64,000 bases of DNA from Herpomyces periplanetae (GCA_009733715.1 WMKJ01000007.1:1-64000), one strand, 5' to 3'. Shown: positions 21,885-34,563, counted from the stretch's first letter. Numbers and translations: made by a program. Notes: a model not told the origin generated them from the letters alone.

Positions 21885-23457
21885 TTAACGAACACTTTGA
21901 GTGTATACATGTGTGTATAGCTTAACATGATCGATAATGCTCAGCCCGTGGCGCCTACAGTATGTAATTCGTTAATCAGGATTTTACCTTGACTTCCTTG
22001 ATGTGCACTTTGTCCACGAGCTTCCTTTACGCATAAACAGCTAACCATTATCTACTGGATATTTCATTTTGTATGCGTGCGTGCTTAAACTATCCCGTAA
22101 CTATTCAGATCACTGGCCCACACCTACATGAACATTCATTGGCACAGTGAAATTTCATGCGAACCCGCCTGCGTACGTATACCCACGCTAGCCCTACCAC
22201 TTTACGTCGATGCTGCGTCCGTGCGTGCGAATACAATCACTTATTAAATTTGCTGTGGACTACTACATAGGATTCGGTTACTACCCTTTGCAATGTCAAT
22301 GGTTGATGTTTGCTGATCATACATTAGCCTAAGGGTAGGCGTATAAAAATCGTTTTGTATACACGTACGTCTACCTTAACAAGCCGTTCTCCAATCGACC
22401 CAAATGATCCTAACTTATCCATCTATGTACACTCTTATATCGTACCATGAGCTGATTCAGGCTTTGACAAGTATGAACCAGTGTGTATGGGTACATTGTG
22501 ACTATACTACGTTCAATACACAGTTTGTAAACGTTCCATCGACCCGCTCGTTTAATTAAACGCCCTTATCGCTATGCCTACGTCTTGTGTCAACGGCGCT
22601 CATAATACGTACACTCGCATGCATGTACTGCTGCTCACTGGGTCCCGCTACGCTTATCACACTTGCACAAGCTCACACGCTCACTCGTTCGTTGCTGTTG
22701 TACTCAAACCTGTTGCTCTACACGACCCACTACTATGCACTCAACGCAACGCAACGGAGCGGAGAAGAAAAGAGCAGAACAGAACACCAAGTGATAAGAT
22801 CGTCTGGATACGCTAATTTTGCGTTTGCTTAAATCTTAAGTGAAGTAATAATGTTCAATAATACGTCTTGAGCATCTAACACAAGCCAACCTTCAAGTAA
22901 AGGGTAAGCATGGCAATTAAAGTGGTGAAGGTAGTAAGGATGATGGACAAATAAGACAGCGTGGCTAGCCGGTATACCTCAAGTTTACATTGATGCTCAC
23001 GTTAATGCACGCTTGTTCGTGTCATTGTGGCATGATAGAGATAGACTTACTCTAATTTATCCAAAATTGAGAGAGTAGAAATGATACGAAAGTGTGCGTA
23101 TAATAAACTAACACAGTGACGAGTGATGGTGAAGATGATGCTGGCGACATGAATAGACAGATCAATGAAGTATGGTAAAATAAAAGCCTATACAATGATA
23201 ATATGAAAGAAGGTTGATGAGCTTCAAAATTTCCGAGCTTTCACCCTGGAAAGGAATGTAAACGTGTGCGCACCCTAGCGGCCAACGATCAAAAGTATAC
23301 ACTCGTACAAGACACCAAATTGGATGTAGAGGATGAGTGTGTGGATAGTTAATGGTGAGACTTGAAGCAACGAGAGTAGCGTGTAATCCATATAAAAAGA
23401 TGAAATAAAGCTGCTCGTAAAACTGAAAGGAAGACTCGAATCAAAGAGAAAATATCT
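21885..23457. other. Convergent intergenic spacer VTA1/SWIRM gene
   Basis: 1.57 kb between two converging stop codons, mixed composition. No gene, tRNA or strong repeat recognised. Frames at 22574-22832 (+) lack family resemblance. Confidence 0.55.
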
Positions 23458-25164
23458 TCAAAGATACTTTTCAAAGTAATGTCTTTCAAACCATCCAACT
23501 CGATCAAAAGCCGTCCACAATTTACTCGCTTTGTTAACATCAATTTTGCAAGCTTGTTGAGCGTCCGTTTTACGAAATTCCTTCCCAATACGAAGTGCCT
23601 CTACTCTGGCTTGGAATATACGCCGCTTACTCGTTAGATAAATTGCACACGATAAACGAAGTGTTGCAGCTACTCCAATTTCGGCTTCATGCAGCAAATG
23701 ACGATCAGGGTCCTGAGAGAGGTCTAACGCTTGCCCTTTCCAGTCAGCTTTTAATAATTTTGGTTGATGCATCAGAGTTTCTAATGGCGGAGACAAATCT
23801 GGAATGGAATTATAATCACTATCATCTCGAGTAGTTGGCATTCGTGGCAAACGCGAAGCTGGCGAAGCTGAAGATGTTAAAACCGACGATGAAGGTAAAG
23901 CCGCAAGATTTTGGTTATGGGCGGACGTGGCACTGTTGCCATTAACCATTCCACGATGAGTGGAGGATATTGAACGGGATACAGTTGAAGGTTTTGTAAC
24001 TTTGGATGATCTAGATGGTCTAGAAACTACGGGAGAAGATGCGTAACGTTGACGCTTAGAAGGAACTGGAGGAGGAGCATTAGTCTCAGGAAACAGAGAG
24101 AGAAGCTTAGCCCTTCGATGAAAGCTACTGTAACGCTTAGCACGATCCATTTCTCGTCGATAATATCCACAAGGGTCTTGCTTAAAGCATTTAACGACCA
24201 CGGAATGTGCCTTTAAAACCCGATAACATTCAGGGTTATTCAACGGTTGAAAGTTTGGATCATGACTTTCGCTAGACTTGGAATGAGAAGTTGTGGTTGT
24301 AAAAGATTTCTTGTTTCTGATAGAGACTGTTGTTGGGCGGGTGGACACTGGCAAGGCATTTTCCGCTAAAATTTTTGCGTTATCCTGCGAATTGGGATCA
24401 TATTTTGGAAAATCACAGGGATGGCTACTTTCACTAGCAAAAACTGGGTCGGGGGTAGCAGGAGGGATTTCCGAAAGAGTGGTGTTGACGGTAGTAGCAG
24501 TGGTAGTTGTAGAAGGGGGGGGAGAAGTAGATTGTTTAGTTGAAGGATTTTGAGGGCTTGAAGTTGGATCCCCGTGTGTATTACCCGTATGAAAATTGCA
24601 AGATCGGGTTATATCATTTGAATGAATTGAGTGACTAGATATGCCGGAAGAGTAAAATGATTTTGAAGGACTAAGAGTGAGAATTGAGTCAACGGAATTG
24701 GTGGAGCCAGTATTGATGAATGGATCATTAGGCTGCATTGATGAAGAATTGAATAAAGAAGGGTTAAACTGAGAAACGACGGAAGGGGGAGAAGAGTTAG
24801 TAGGAGGAACGGGTGTGAGTATTGGTGGATGATTCATTGGAGTAGTACGGTTTCTAACGTACGGTGAAATTGGAGGAGATGGAGGAAGAGTGTCAATTGA
24901 TGTGATATTGGTAGTTGAGTGAGAAGCAAATGAGGAGGTGATTTTAATGGGTGAAGTGGTAGAATTATGAAGTTTGCGTAGAAGGGGAGAAGTGTAAACG
25001 AAATTGGTATTGGGAGGTGAATATGTTTGGGAATGCTGTGGGGACAGTTGTTGCTGGTGGTGGTGAGTTGTGAGCGTTAGAGGGTTAGAAACGCGGATAG
25101 AAGAAGACGAATTACACGATGACGATGAAAATGATGAAGGTGATAGTCGAGAGGTAGGACTCAT
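23458..25164 (-). CDS. SWIRM-domain protein, FUN19/Laf-like
   Basis: A single exon of 568 residues. The first 300 residues are Ser/Thr/Pro-rich and probably disordered. A short conserved block follows (CYRVLKAHSVVVKCFKQDPC then GYYRREMDRAKRY), another disordered stretch, and then a C-terminal SWIRM domain of about 95 residues that ends the protein: ADWKGQALDL, LLHEAEIGVAATLRLSCAIY, FRKTDAQQACKIDVNKASKL and WTAFDRVGWFERH. SWIRM is a helical fold that binds DNA or nucleosomes in chromatin complexes. The FRKTDAQxxCxIDVNKxSxLW pattern is that of the stand-alone fungal group around yeast FUN19/YOR338W, which is linked to histone deacetylase function in fission yeast. Role in the nucleus is inferred. 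A 100-nt unbroken homopurine tract lies just upstream. Confidence 0.85.
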   Translation of the reverse strand: MSPTSRLSPSSFSSSSCNSSSSIRVSNPLTLTTHHHQQQLSPQHSQTYSPPNTNFVYTSPLLRKLHNSTTSPIKITSSFASHSTTNITSIDTLPPSPPISPYVRNRTTPMNHPPILTPVPPTNSSPPSVVSQFNPSLFNSSSMQPNDPFINTGSTNSVDSILTLSPSKSFYSSGISSHSIHSNDITRSCNFHTGNTHGDPTSSPQNPSTKQSTSPPPSTTTTATTVNTTLSEIPPATPDPVFASESSHPCDFPKYDPNSQDNAKILAENALPVSTRPTTVSIRNKKSFTTTTSHSKSSESHDPNFQPLNNPECYRVLKAHSVVVKCFKQDPCGYYRREMDRAKRYSSFHRRAKLLSLFPETNAPPPVPSKRQRYASSPVVSRPSRSSKVTKPSTVSRSISSTHRGMVNGNSATSAHNQNLAALPSSSVLTSSASPASRLPRMPTTRDDSDYNSIPDLSPPLETLMHQPKLLKADWKGQALDLSQDPDRHLLHEAEIGVAATLRLSCAIYLTSKRRIFQARVEALRIGKEFRKTDAQQACKIDVNKASKLWTAFDRVGWFERHYFEKYL

Positions 25165-26100
25165 TGCGGCGGGAAAAAGGATATAAACAAGTTCAGAGGT
25201 AAAGAGGTGAAAGAAGAAAAAGAGAGAGGGATAAGAGGAGAAGAGAAGAGAGGAGGGAAGAAAAGGAAAAAGAAGAGAATAGAATAGAAGAGGAGGGGAG
25301 AGAAGGGAGGAGAGGAGAGGAGGGGAGAGGAGAGAGAGGGAGAGGGAGAGGGAGAGGGAGAGAGGAGGGAAGAAGAGGGGAAGGGTAGAGAAAAATCAAG
25401 ATTTACTTGGTGGATAGTTAATGCCGAGGATAAATTGACGATTGAAAAGTTTAACGAGAATTGATTGACAAAGGAGAAATTTTAGAAAGAAGAAAAGGAA
25501 GAGAAAAGAGAAGAAAGGGTAGAAGAGATAGAACGGAGGCTTAAGAATAAGGAATAAGGATGTGAGGAATGTTGAAGGAGAATTGGCAGGAAAGAAGCGA
25601 AAAAAAAGGGAAAGCGAGAGAGTCACGGGATCGGCAGGAAAGCCGGGGGGTCGGAGAAGCCAAGAAGCCAAGAAGCCGAGGAGAGAAAAGAGGAAAAAAA
25701 ATAAGAGGAAGAATGAAGGATTAAAGGATGAACGAGTTAAATAGTAAAGAGAAAATAGGTAAACTTGTAAAATAAATTGGCAAGAAATGGGGAAGAGGGT
25801 TATGTGGGAAGTTTAAAGGAGAAGGAATTGGTTAAGGCTGAGAAATGATTACTGGAATAGGAAATGAGAGATGAGATGAGACGAGAGAAGAACGAGCATG
25901 GAGGATCCGAGAAGAATTGGGAAGGGACGATGGAAAAAGAAGGGAGCTAGAGTGTCAATTTTGGAAAAAGAGATGGGAGAAAAGAATAAAATAGGAAGGA
26001 GTGGGGGGAAAATATGAGGGAAAAAGGAAAGAGAGATTGTCGGACAAGTAAATAGGAAGGAACTGAAGAAAATATCCATTAAAAGAAATTATATACATCC
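25165..26100. other. Purine-rich (+ strand) leader upstream of the SWIRM gene
   Basis: Nearly 1 kb that is mostly A/G on the + strand and therefore CT-rich on the SWIRM coding strand. It is likely the promoter or 5' leader. No coding potential; frames here are Lys/Glu/Arg or Leu/Ser/Phe artefacts of composition. Confidence 0.65.
25286..25385. repeat. 100-nt uninterrupted homopurine tract with GAGAGG repeats
   Basis: Every base from 25286 to 25385 on the + strand is A or G. The core (about 25335-25363) is a tandem GAGAGG-type repeat with near mirror symmetry, the kind of sequence known to form intramolecular triplex DNA. It sits 122-221 nt upstream of the SWIRM start codon. Confidence 0.9.
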
Positions 26101-29100
26101 AAAATAAGAAGTGGAGTGTGATTATGTAAGTATTTTGTTGTATACAATCATCTCAATTGTATTAGATAAGACTTGACTACGTTTGCTTAGGTAATCGGAA
26201 CGAGTGTTTTCCAAGCGCGGAAAGGAAGGTGCGGCCGGGAAAGGAAGGCGTGGGAGAGTCTTGAGGGAGGAGAGGCGGCAATGTAGACGGTGGGGTTAGT
26301 GGTGATTGAATTCATTAAAATGTTGGATGGTAGGTTAAGTTCACGTTGCCGAGAGGGGGAGTTTGTCTATGTCTACATCTGTGGCTGTCGGTGTAAAATT
26401 ACGCTTGGTAAATGTAGGAGTAATTCACATGTAAAGGCGTAGCCATACACTACGTATAACTGCTTTGCAGCACAGGACACTGCCAATTTTTAATGGTATA
26501 GTCTAGGTAGGTTAAGTGCACGGGAATTCGAGTCCTGGTCTACCTAGCAAATTGTCGTAGAATAATCGGTATACATCGTGATCAACGGGTATACGTTAAT
26601 TGAATTGAACGGGTCCACCGTTCCCAATCGGCATGCGGTACTATGCGATGTAATAAGCATTCACGTGGATTTCCATGAGCTACAAGAATTATATACGAGA
26701 TAAAAAGCCGAGTAAAATTGACCGATTAAACAATCACCTTGTCTCATTGGCTTAATTGACTAATGCGTCTAGAATTTCATACTTTCTTCTCCATAAATCA
26801 ATACTTGTAGCCTGTTTAGGTGGAATATTCATGGCAAGTAGACACACAATGGTAGCGCGTGTTTTTCGAGCACCAATTCTTAACACTTTTATCTTAGCTG
26901 TCAGAATTAATTGACAGATGTTCCATCCTCCCTTAAATGAATCGAAATTCTTTCCATCGTGTTTGTAACTAACATCACGTATGCACGTACGCACTCACCC
27001 AAGCTTCAGCTTCTCCTTTTCGCTCAATGTTGACCTATACATGCATACATACGTTCCAGTAAACATCAGGTTAATTTGGTATGTATAAGTTTGCTCATGT
27101 TATTGATGCTCGCTTGAGTAATACGGGAAAATTTATTTCGAATATTTGTCGAGCCTTCTTAACTAAATAAATTATACACAGAGTAAGGTAATTCTGCATT
27201 GTCCTGCAAATTTGAGGAACGGGCGTCATTGGAACATCAGTCACGCATAATTTTGGAGTATTTCTATGCCTTCAGCAATCTTCCTTACTTTATAATTGCC
27301 TGAAATATTTTACGATAAAGATGTAATTGTTTACATCATTTATTATCTCGCATGTTCATTTTCCTATTATTTTCGTTGTTAAACATATATACATGTCAAT
27401 AAGTAGACTGCTCGGCATAGATAAACCTGATATGCCCGGACACATAATAGAGAATTCCCGATAAAGTCGCTAGGCAAACCTTCAACAAATCTTACGCACA
27501 CACACACGCACACGCGCAGTTACTTGCACACATACATAGCCGAGTAAGTGATATATTCACTAATCTGATAAAATTTATCATATCATACATGTGTATGCAT
27601 GCATACAAGCGTATGAATGTCGGTATTTATAGGTAAAAAAAACTAGTTTAAACACGGCAAAATTGGACCAATTCGTGCGATAAGTTTGTCTGTCTGTCTG
27701 TCCACCGGCCAGCCTGGAAGATTATCAGTCTCGCATTCGTTTTGTTCACCCATTTAAAACAAACCATGGAACACTCTTCACTCTGCCACTGTCTCGTATT
27801 TCCCCTTCTTACAACAAACCTTGACTCAAATAACCGGTAAACAGCCATTTAAAACTGCGCCCATTTTCTTCATCCGAAATTTTCCCGATCCCTCCAAACC
27901 TCCCAAATATGGCAAAACTCTATCCCAGTGCCTTCCTATTTCGTCATTTTTCGTCCGATATCGTCTGGGTCTTCACTTCCTACATCCATCACCTTACTTC
28001 CATTTTCGGCTATTTTCTCCGTCCACCCCTGTCCTCACCAACCAATCTTCCTTCCCGATCCAGAAAACCCTACCTCGTTCTTGCTTATTTTTATAACACG
28101 TGATATCGATTTTTCTCTTCAGCCGTTCAGTTTTTTTGCGTTGAAATTGATAAAAAAACTTTTTCATAAAGTTTTCGAGGTGTTTATTTGGTGAAGATTC
28201 ATGATCTTGAATCGTTATGTTAGTTATTCAATTTATAATTTCAAGTATCCCTTGGGGGAGAGGGGCTCGGTTTGCACTCATTCGGCTTCCCTTGAACCAA
28301 TTCTTACCTTTTAACCACTTTGATCAAATTATCCTCATTTTACTACACATAACTTGATCAACTGTCACCCAACCTTAACCTTGTTATCGGATAATAATCA
28401 GTTTCATCCCTGTTTTTGCATCATAACATCATATTCGTAACTCTTTTCACCTTTAATATGTTATATATTCACTTAAGCCGCGTTCAATCACAGTTAACTT
28501 CACCACTCAATTTTTTACTCTTCTCCTTCAATCTACTAATCCTTCCCGTAATCCTCAGGCTCTCTCCTTGAAAATTTGCCTTCAACTTCCAACTCATTGT
28601 GTCCTTCTCTTATCTTCCATCCCCCGTATCATTGACTCTCAAAATGTAACTATTCCTTGTGCTTTTATACTCAGTTTTTTTCATCGCTCATCCTCCCCTT
28701 GGTTAAATCTTTACTATTTGCCTCATATTTCTTCCCACACTTCCCGATGCATATTCCTATTTTTTCAGCTCCAAATCCTTCTCGTGCTTAGAAGTTTCTC
28801 AATTGTATCCTGATCTCTTTCCTCTACTTTTTTACTTTTGCCCCATCTCTCCCTATTCTGCTATCTGTTTTTCCAACTATGATCTGCATCTGTACAATTT
28901 TTCCCTTCTCCCCAGGTCAATTCAGCCTATACAAAAGGTTATTTAATTTATCATCTACCGCTTTTGCTTAATATCTACCTTTCCACTTAATTTCTTTACT
29001 TTGTGTTAACTAATTTCTTCTTCCCTACCTTCTTATGTCACTTGACTCACTATCTCCAAACATGTTATTTGCATTAACCATTTCTCCTATCATGCATCAT

Positions 29101-32100
29101 ATATTATTAGTCTAAAAACTCTTTGCTTATCCATATTTAAACGACTAAACCTTTCAGTTGATCAAACATTATTGGTCTGAATATATCGTTTCTGTAGCTG
29201 ACCAGTCTCATTTTGATACGCCCACCCTTTCGCTCAGCATTTAACCCATTATTCACCTTAGACTTACTTTCAAACTTAATTCACGCCATAATTTACAGCC
29301 TACCCTGCATTTTGCCACGAAACATATTGCATCGCCATGCTACGCCATGCAAGTACCGTTAATCATATTTCCATTTCCCACTCTCCCGCAAAATATCGGT
29401 CATGTAACATGCACGTTCAACACTGTCCTCTCAACCCGTTGCTGGGTTTACACAGCCAAATTCATTCTAATTCACTTTGTCAGTTACACTTTTTGGTTCA
29501 GTCTTTAGCTATCGTTATCCTAATCCTTCAATCCTGCTAAGGACATGTTAACCCGTTGTTCTATCATTATTATTGGACTTTGCTTGATTAATCCTTCTAT
29601 CAAAGAAATGGTAATGTGTTACCATTATTTTAACCTCATTCGTCTCACTTTTTATAGATGCAATATGCTGTCCATTGCTTTTCGTGTCGATCTATTAAGT
29701 CTGTATTCGAGTTTCATTTGAACTTATCCACGACTAGCTAGCTCTGGAGTGAACCGGCTGTTCGCTTGGCTTGAGACTTTATTAGACTGACTCAAACTCC
29801 GCAAGTGTCGTGTTGTGGGTACACGTATTCTCATCTACACAAGGGTTGATTCAAGCGCATAACAAGCTTTCACGGATTCAGCCTTTTGATTCATTTAATC
29901 AAAGGCTACTTACCCCCTCTATAGCTTCTAAAGCTTGCCTTGCGCTTCCCCTCTCCCTTTCCCTTCTCCGTAAAATTGCCACAAGGTTGGCTCATTTATA
30001 GTATTAGTGGGCGGGAATGCACCCTTGGTCGGTGACGATTAGCCTAAATTCCAGCTTCTCGTTTGCGTTGATATCTTCCACGTGTGTCAGGTTAGTATAT
30101 AAGACGTCAGAATACTAGTCACACCAATTTACACTTAACCAAACCCCGTACCCACTTACTAGCTCTGGGTTTCTACGTATATTTGCCAGGAAGTACGATC
30201 ACTAGTTAACTTAATTTGTCAATAATATTTTGCATGCTGTCCATTAATCATGCGCTGCCCATTATCAATGATAAACTGTAAACTTTGATACGTACTTCGG
30301 CTCCTGCTAACTCTTACCGTTTTGGTGATTATTTACCATACCGCAGTGTTACGCTGGGCATATCGCCAGAGTTATTGTAATTTTACTATTACAGTGCATG
30401 ATTAACTTCACAATTGTGTACACTTGGGGTGATAGCGTACCTGAAACGATAAAATAGCTTAGTTTTAGGTTTATCGGAGTAATTTTGCCTCATTTACAAG
30501 TTATTCATACAGCCATGGCTAGAAGTTAAGTAGAGGGATAAATATTTTGGCATAAAGTGAAAAGCATCGTTTTCGTAAAAATGAAGGGTGATGATAAGCA
30601 TGTAGCGGTGAAGAGAGTTTGAAGTTATGATGGTGCTCACGCATTTCAAAACCTTTTGCAACATAACTGTATTAGTAAACGTACCTCAATAACACTAGAC
30701 AATTTTACTACCGTTGTTAAGCTGTAAGCGCTTTAGACTTTTTTGTGAAAGAGAGTGCGGACTTTAAACTTTGTTTGGCCGACATTCAAACGATGGGTTA
30801 ACGTATGTTAAGCTCGTATTCGTTAGGTTTGTCACATACGATAACTCATATGGACGAAGGGACGATAAACGGATAAACAGTGATCGAATAGCCTTTTTGG
30901 TGAAACACGACAGCTCGGTGTAGTGAGCCAATAATGTTTGTACATGCTCTCCCGTGTAACTTGATTACAGAGTGCAAGAAGTATATATAAACTGGATGAC
31001 AAAATTATCAGGGCTAAGTTAACGCCGGACTTAAGTATACTCTGCCTGGCATACCAGAGTAACCAGGAACTGTACGTTATGTTATCCACCTTTTGCATTC
31101 AAGTGTAAAATTTTAGTCTTGTTAACGCTGACGCAAAGCTTCAGTTTACCTAAACCATACGCCAGGGTACGGCAGTCTATAGGAAATCCCAAGCCCTGAT
31201 ATGGCAGAAAAGGTAAACTTACCCACTAGATAGTCAGATTACGAGTATGAGAACGCTAATAATACATGTCAATGGTTATCTTAAAGGTTAAATTAGTCTA
31301 AGTTTATAGCTCAAATTAGCCTTTGTTGAACGTTTGCTGGTTAAGTTGTGTATAAGAAGTTTGGAAAGGGCTCTTAACTTTTGCCTTTACTCGATTATAC
31401 TCTAGTGACACTAACAATTAACGAGCCTTGTGTTCCCCGTGTGAGGGATTATTTCACATGAGCAACAAACGTTCTTGGATCCGACTGCCCAGCTGTTTAT
31501 CTGGCCTGTGCCGGTATAAGGGTCATTTACACACACTTTGACACAGGTTAACTAAATTCGGGCACTCTGTAAATGTAAAGTTTAGTAGTAACTGTGAAAT
31601 ATGTTATTTTGATATTTTTTCGCGCTAGAATTACATTGTGATCACCTACGACCGTGTTAACCCCCATATTCACCTATACACGTATACCGTTGTAATAGTT
31701 TACCTGGGATGTTTGCCGTGCCTTGGCCACATCCAAACTGGTGTAGGAAATTTAATATTGTCAATATTCACCGTTAACGAAGGCTTACCACTAGATACGT
31801 CAGGAAATAATATTTACCGATTGAACAGTTTAAGGAAACTAGGGATCTCAGATGAGAAGAGAATTGTGTACGATTGACGGGGTCAATCAATCAAACGATA
31901 TCTAGTGGTATGATGAGGTGATTGGTAAAGCCCTACAAGGCTGTACAGAGTAAATAATTTCTGAAGGACGTGTGTAAAAAAAAAGTATATTTACAAAATA
32001 TAATGAGGTAAGACTGCTAAAGCACAGGTGTAGAGGGGAAGAGAGTGTGAGAGGTTCTGGTAATAAATACACGTCTTGTATGACGAAGGAAACATCGTTG

Positions 32101-32293
32101 GTTAGGGAAACGGGGTAGGATGAACTGATAGTACAGTAAATTTGATACATGAGAGTAAGTATATGTTACAGACGCTATTCCGGTAAAAGAGCCGGAAAGT
32201 CGATTAAGCAAAGTATAAGTGATAGTACAGGGGCAAGGATGGGTACGAATATATGATGATGAAGGATTGATGGAGAGGGTAAGTTGGACGGGT
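26101..32293. other. 6.2-kb gene-poor region
   Basis: No gene can be supported. It contains a tRNA-like hairpin (26503-26547), a short CA/CG-type repeat near 27497, and a strongly pyrimidine-rich + strand block (about 27,810-29,600; 45 of 60 bases in 28681-28740). Between 29,600 and 32,293 the composition is mixed. Small frames at 26752-26994 (-), 29810-30001 (+) and 31638-31877 (+) look unbiased in composition but match nothing I recognise and have no splice context that would connect them. Confidence 0.55.
26503..26547 (+). other. tRNA-like hairpin, possibly a tRNA fossil or Pol III element
   Basis: Perfect 8-bp arms CTAGGTAG and CTACCTAG enclose 29 nt. Inside, GAATTCGAGTCC resembles a degenerate B box (T arm), and TAGTCTAGGTAGG at the left resembles a stretched A box (D arm). 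The 3' arm is followed by CA. The element is only 45 nt, with no room for an anticodon arm, so it is not a normal tRNA. It could be a deleted tRNA copy or chance. Confidence 0.3.
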
Positions 32294-34563
32294 TTATGTG
32301 TTGGCGCAAACGTTTTCGAGTGCAAAAAATCCAGGTGCGACGGGGAACAAGGTAGAAGTAGGATCGTGGCTAATTGAATGAGTGAATCGAGAGGATGTGG
32401 AACGTTGACTCGATGAGGATTTGGAATTACGGGAAAAGTAAGAGTGTTTAGAGGAGCGAAATGAACCATATCCCGAATCCGGTCGACCCATTGTGGAAGT
32501 TCGACTTGGGTTTGACAAAACTAAATCATGAAAGATATCATTGTTTAAGGACACTCTGGCCGGGGAAACGGAATCATCGCGGTTGCTGGTAGAATATCGA
32601 GGTTTTCGTTGAGTAGCGGAAAATGATTGACTGCGTAATATTTTGTAAGCTTCTTGGGGAGATTTTTCCTTAATACTACGATATAGTTCAAGTCGTGAAA
32701 TTTTATCATCGGCTTTGGCAGGAGACGTTTGGGGAGACGTATAGTTTCCGACGAGAAAATGGTTAACTTTTTTCCAAAGCCCACCGAAGGACGAAAGGCG
32801 AGCTCTGGAACTGGAATTACAACTGAGACAGGAGGTCTGATCATCATCGGATGAAATAGACGATAATTTATCGGACGAAATAGACGGAGATACCTGGGGT
32901 GGAGTAGACGGAGATACCTGGGGTGGAATAGACGAAGATATCTGGGGTGGAATAGACGGATATTTGTCGGAGGCCATCGAACCTGTGTCCAGGTTATCTT
33001 TAAGTTTAACACCGTAACGTAGTTCTTCGGGGATTACGGGATATAAGCGATTGGAACCTTGGGAATCAGGGCCAGGCTTTCGTGGAACAGCGGGAAAGGT
33101 TAAATTTACCGTTTTGTGGACGAAATACTTGGCCTGAGTCCCGTCCAATCTAACGCCGTTACGAGCCTCCATGGGAACTTGAGGATATAGCATAACAGGA
33201 CGGATGGGGGGGGCAGTTTGAGATTTTGTATTGTGGACGAAATATTTGGCCTGAGTCCCGTCCAATCTAACGCCATTACGAGCCTCCATTGGAACTTGAG
33301 GATATAGTATAACGGGACGGATGGGGGGGAATGTTGAATTTTCTGGATTGTGGACGAGATCTGGGACTTCAGATCCCTTCCCCCTAGCGCCGTTATGACC
33401 CTCCTTGGGAGCGTGGTGAAATACGGAATTGGGACGGGCGGAGGGGGAATATACGGAAGATGTTGGAAGAGAATGTAGCTTATTTTGAGGTTTAATCTCA
33501 CTGTGAATCGTGGGATATGAAATGGTGGAGGTTTTAATGGAAATCGAAGGTTGAGCATAAGTAGAAGTAGAATGCTGGACATGAGTAGATGTAGAATGTT
33601 GAGCATGAGTAGAAGTAGAAGATGGTGCATAAGTGGGGGTAGAAAATGGAACATATTTTGAAGATGATGAGAAAAGTTTAGTTTTGTGGGGGTTAAATTC
33701 CCTCGGAAGTTTGTGATATGATGAAGGGATTGGGGTGGTGGCAGCTGGTGAATTTTTGGCACTGTTCATAAGATTGGGGACGTGGGTAGGAAGAGAGTGA
33801 GATCCACCTGATGGAAATTGATTAACTGGGTCGGGAAAGGGTAAGCTAGCCATTGCAGGAGGGTCAATTTGTTTGGATAAAAGGTGTATAGTGCGACAGG
33901 TCCAATCTGTTATGTGATCGGTGATTTGGTAAACTAAGCTTGAACCGAATAACGAATAAGTGGTAGAAGCGATACTGGGAGAGGAACAAGCATATAGAAG
34001 AGATTTAGAGCCAATTTTTAGGGTGTTTTGTTTTATATTCCAAAGTAATTGATGTTTACCATTGATTTTGTTAATTTGCTGGGGATTCTGAGCGGAACCA
34101 TGAGTGGAAAGCGGGTAGCCTCCGATCATGCCTAGAGAACTATCGAGATTGATGAAGAAATTTCCCAGTTTGGGAGAGGTTCCTAAGACGGGTACATCAT
34201 TGTCCTGAGATGGCACGCTGAAGAAATGGGTGATGAAGCTGGATTTCTGTGATAAGATGAAGATAATTAGAGTTAATGTGATAGGTAGATTGGTTTAAGG
34301 TAAAAGATAAAATGATAATGGGTACTTACTGCAAACTTTAATTTAGAAGGGACAAGAAAAATTTTTAGGCTTGACGGATCTGCTACAAGATTGAATTCAT
34401 TGTGGGAAAGGGAGGCGGAATTGGGGGGAGAATTTATGTGGGAGGATGATATAGTATAGTACGCGATGCTGGATGATTCTTTGTTGGGAGGAATTACAGC
34501 AGAGAGAGTTAGAGATACGGTGAAGAAAAAGTAAAGTATACGCTCTAGATTTAGGATAGACAT
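32294..34563 (-). CDS. Unrecognised protein with signal peptide and tandem repeats
   Basis: Two exons, 34563-34330 and 34246-32294, with an 83-nt phase-0 intron (GTAAGT donor, ATCACAG acceptor), give 728 residues. I do not recognise the family. The N-terminus MSILNLERILYFFFTVSLTL followed by SAVIPP looks like a signal peptide. Residues of about 30-210 look folded and contain N-x-S/T sites and two Cys. The middle is Ser/Thr/Pro-rich with short repeats of the STSTHAQH type (about residues 280-310) and a 39-residue tandem repeat containing YPQVPMEARNGVRLDGTQAK. Next come QVSPS-type repeats, a CLSCNSSS motif and a basic Ser-rich tail ending FFALENVCANT. No clear second membrane span is seen. A secreted or wall-associated protein is a guess; an intracellular tail after a cryptic span is also possible. 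Confidence 0.65.
33116..33390. repeat. 117-bp in-frame tandem repeat within the unrecognised gene
   Basis: Copies start at 33116, 33233 and 33350, exactly 117 bp (39 codons) apart. The first two differ at about five positions in their first 95 bp; the third is degenerate after its start. It encodes the repeat with core QVPMEARNGVRLDGTQAKYF. Confidence 0.9.

Noticed and set aside
26752-26994. 80-codon minus-strand frame with ordinary amino-acid composition
   Set aside because: No recognisable family and no supporting neighbours; expected by chance in 6 kb of non-skewed sequence.
31638-31877. 79-codon + strand frame in the gene-poor region
   Set aside because: Begins at a GTG, matches no family, and no flanking splice sites extend it.
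32545-33762. Long minus-strand frames overlapping the repeat-protein gene
   Set aside because: They exist because the 117-bp and shorter repeats are multiples of three, which keeps several frames open; the chosen frame has the signal peptide and in-phase intron.
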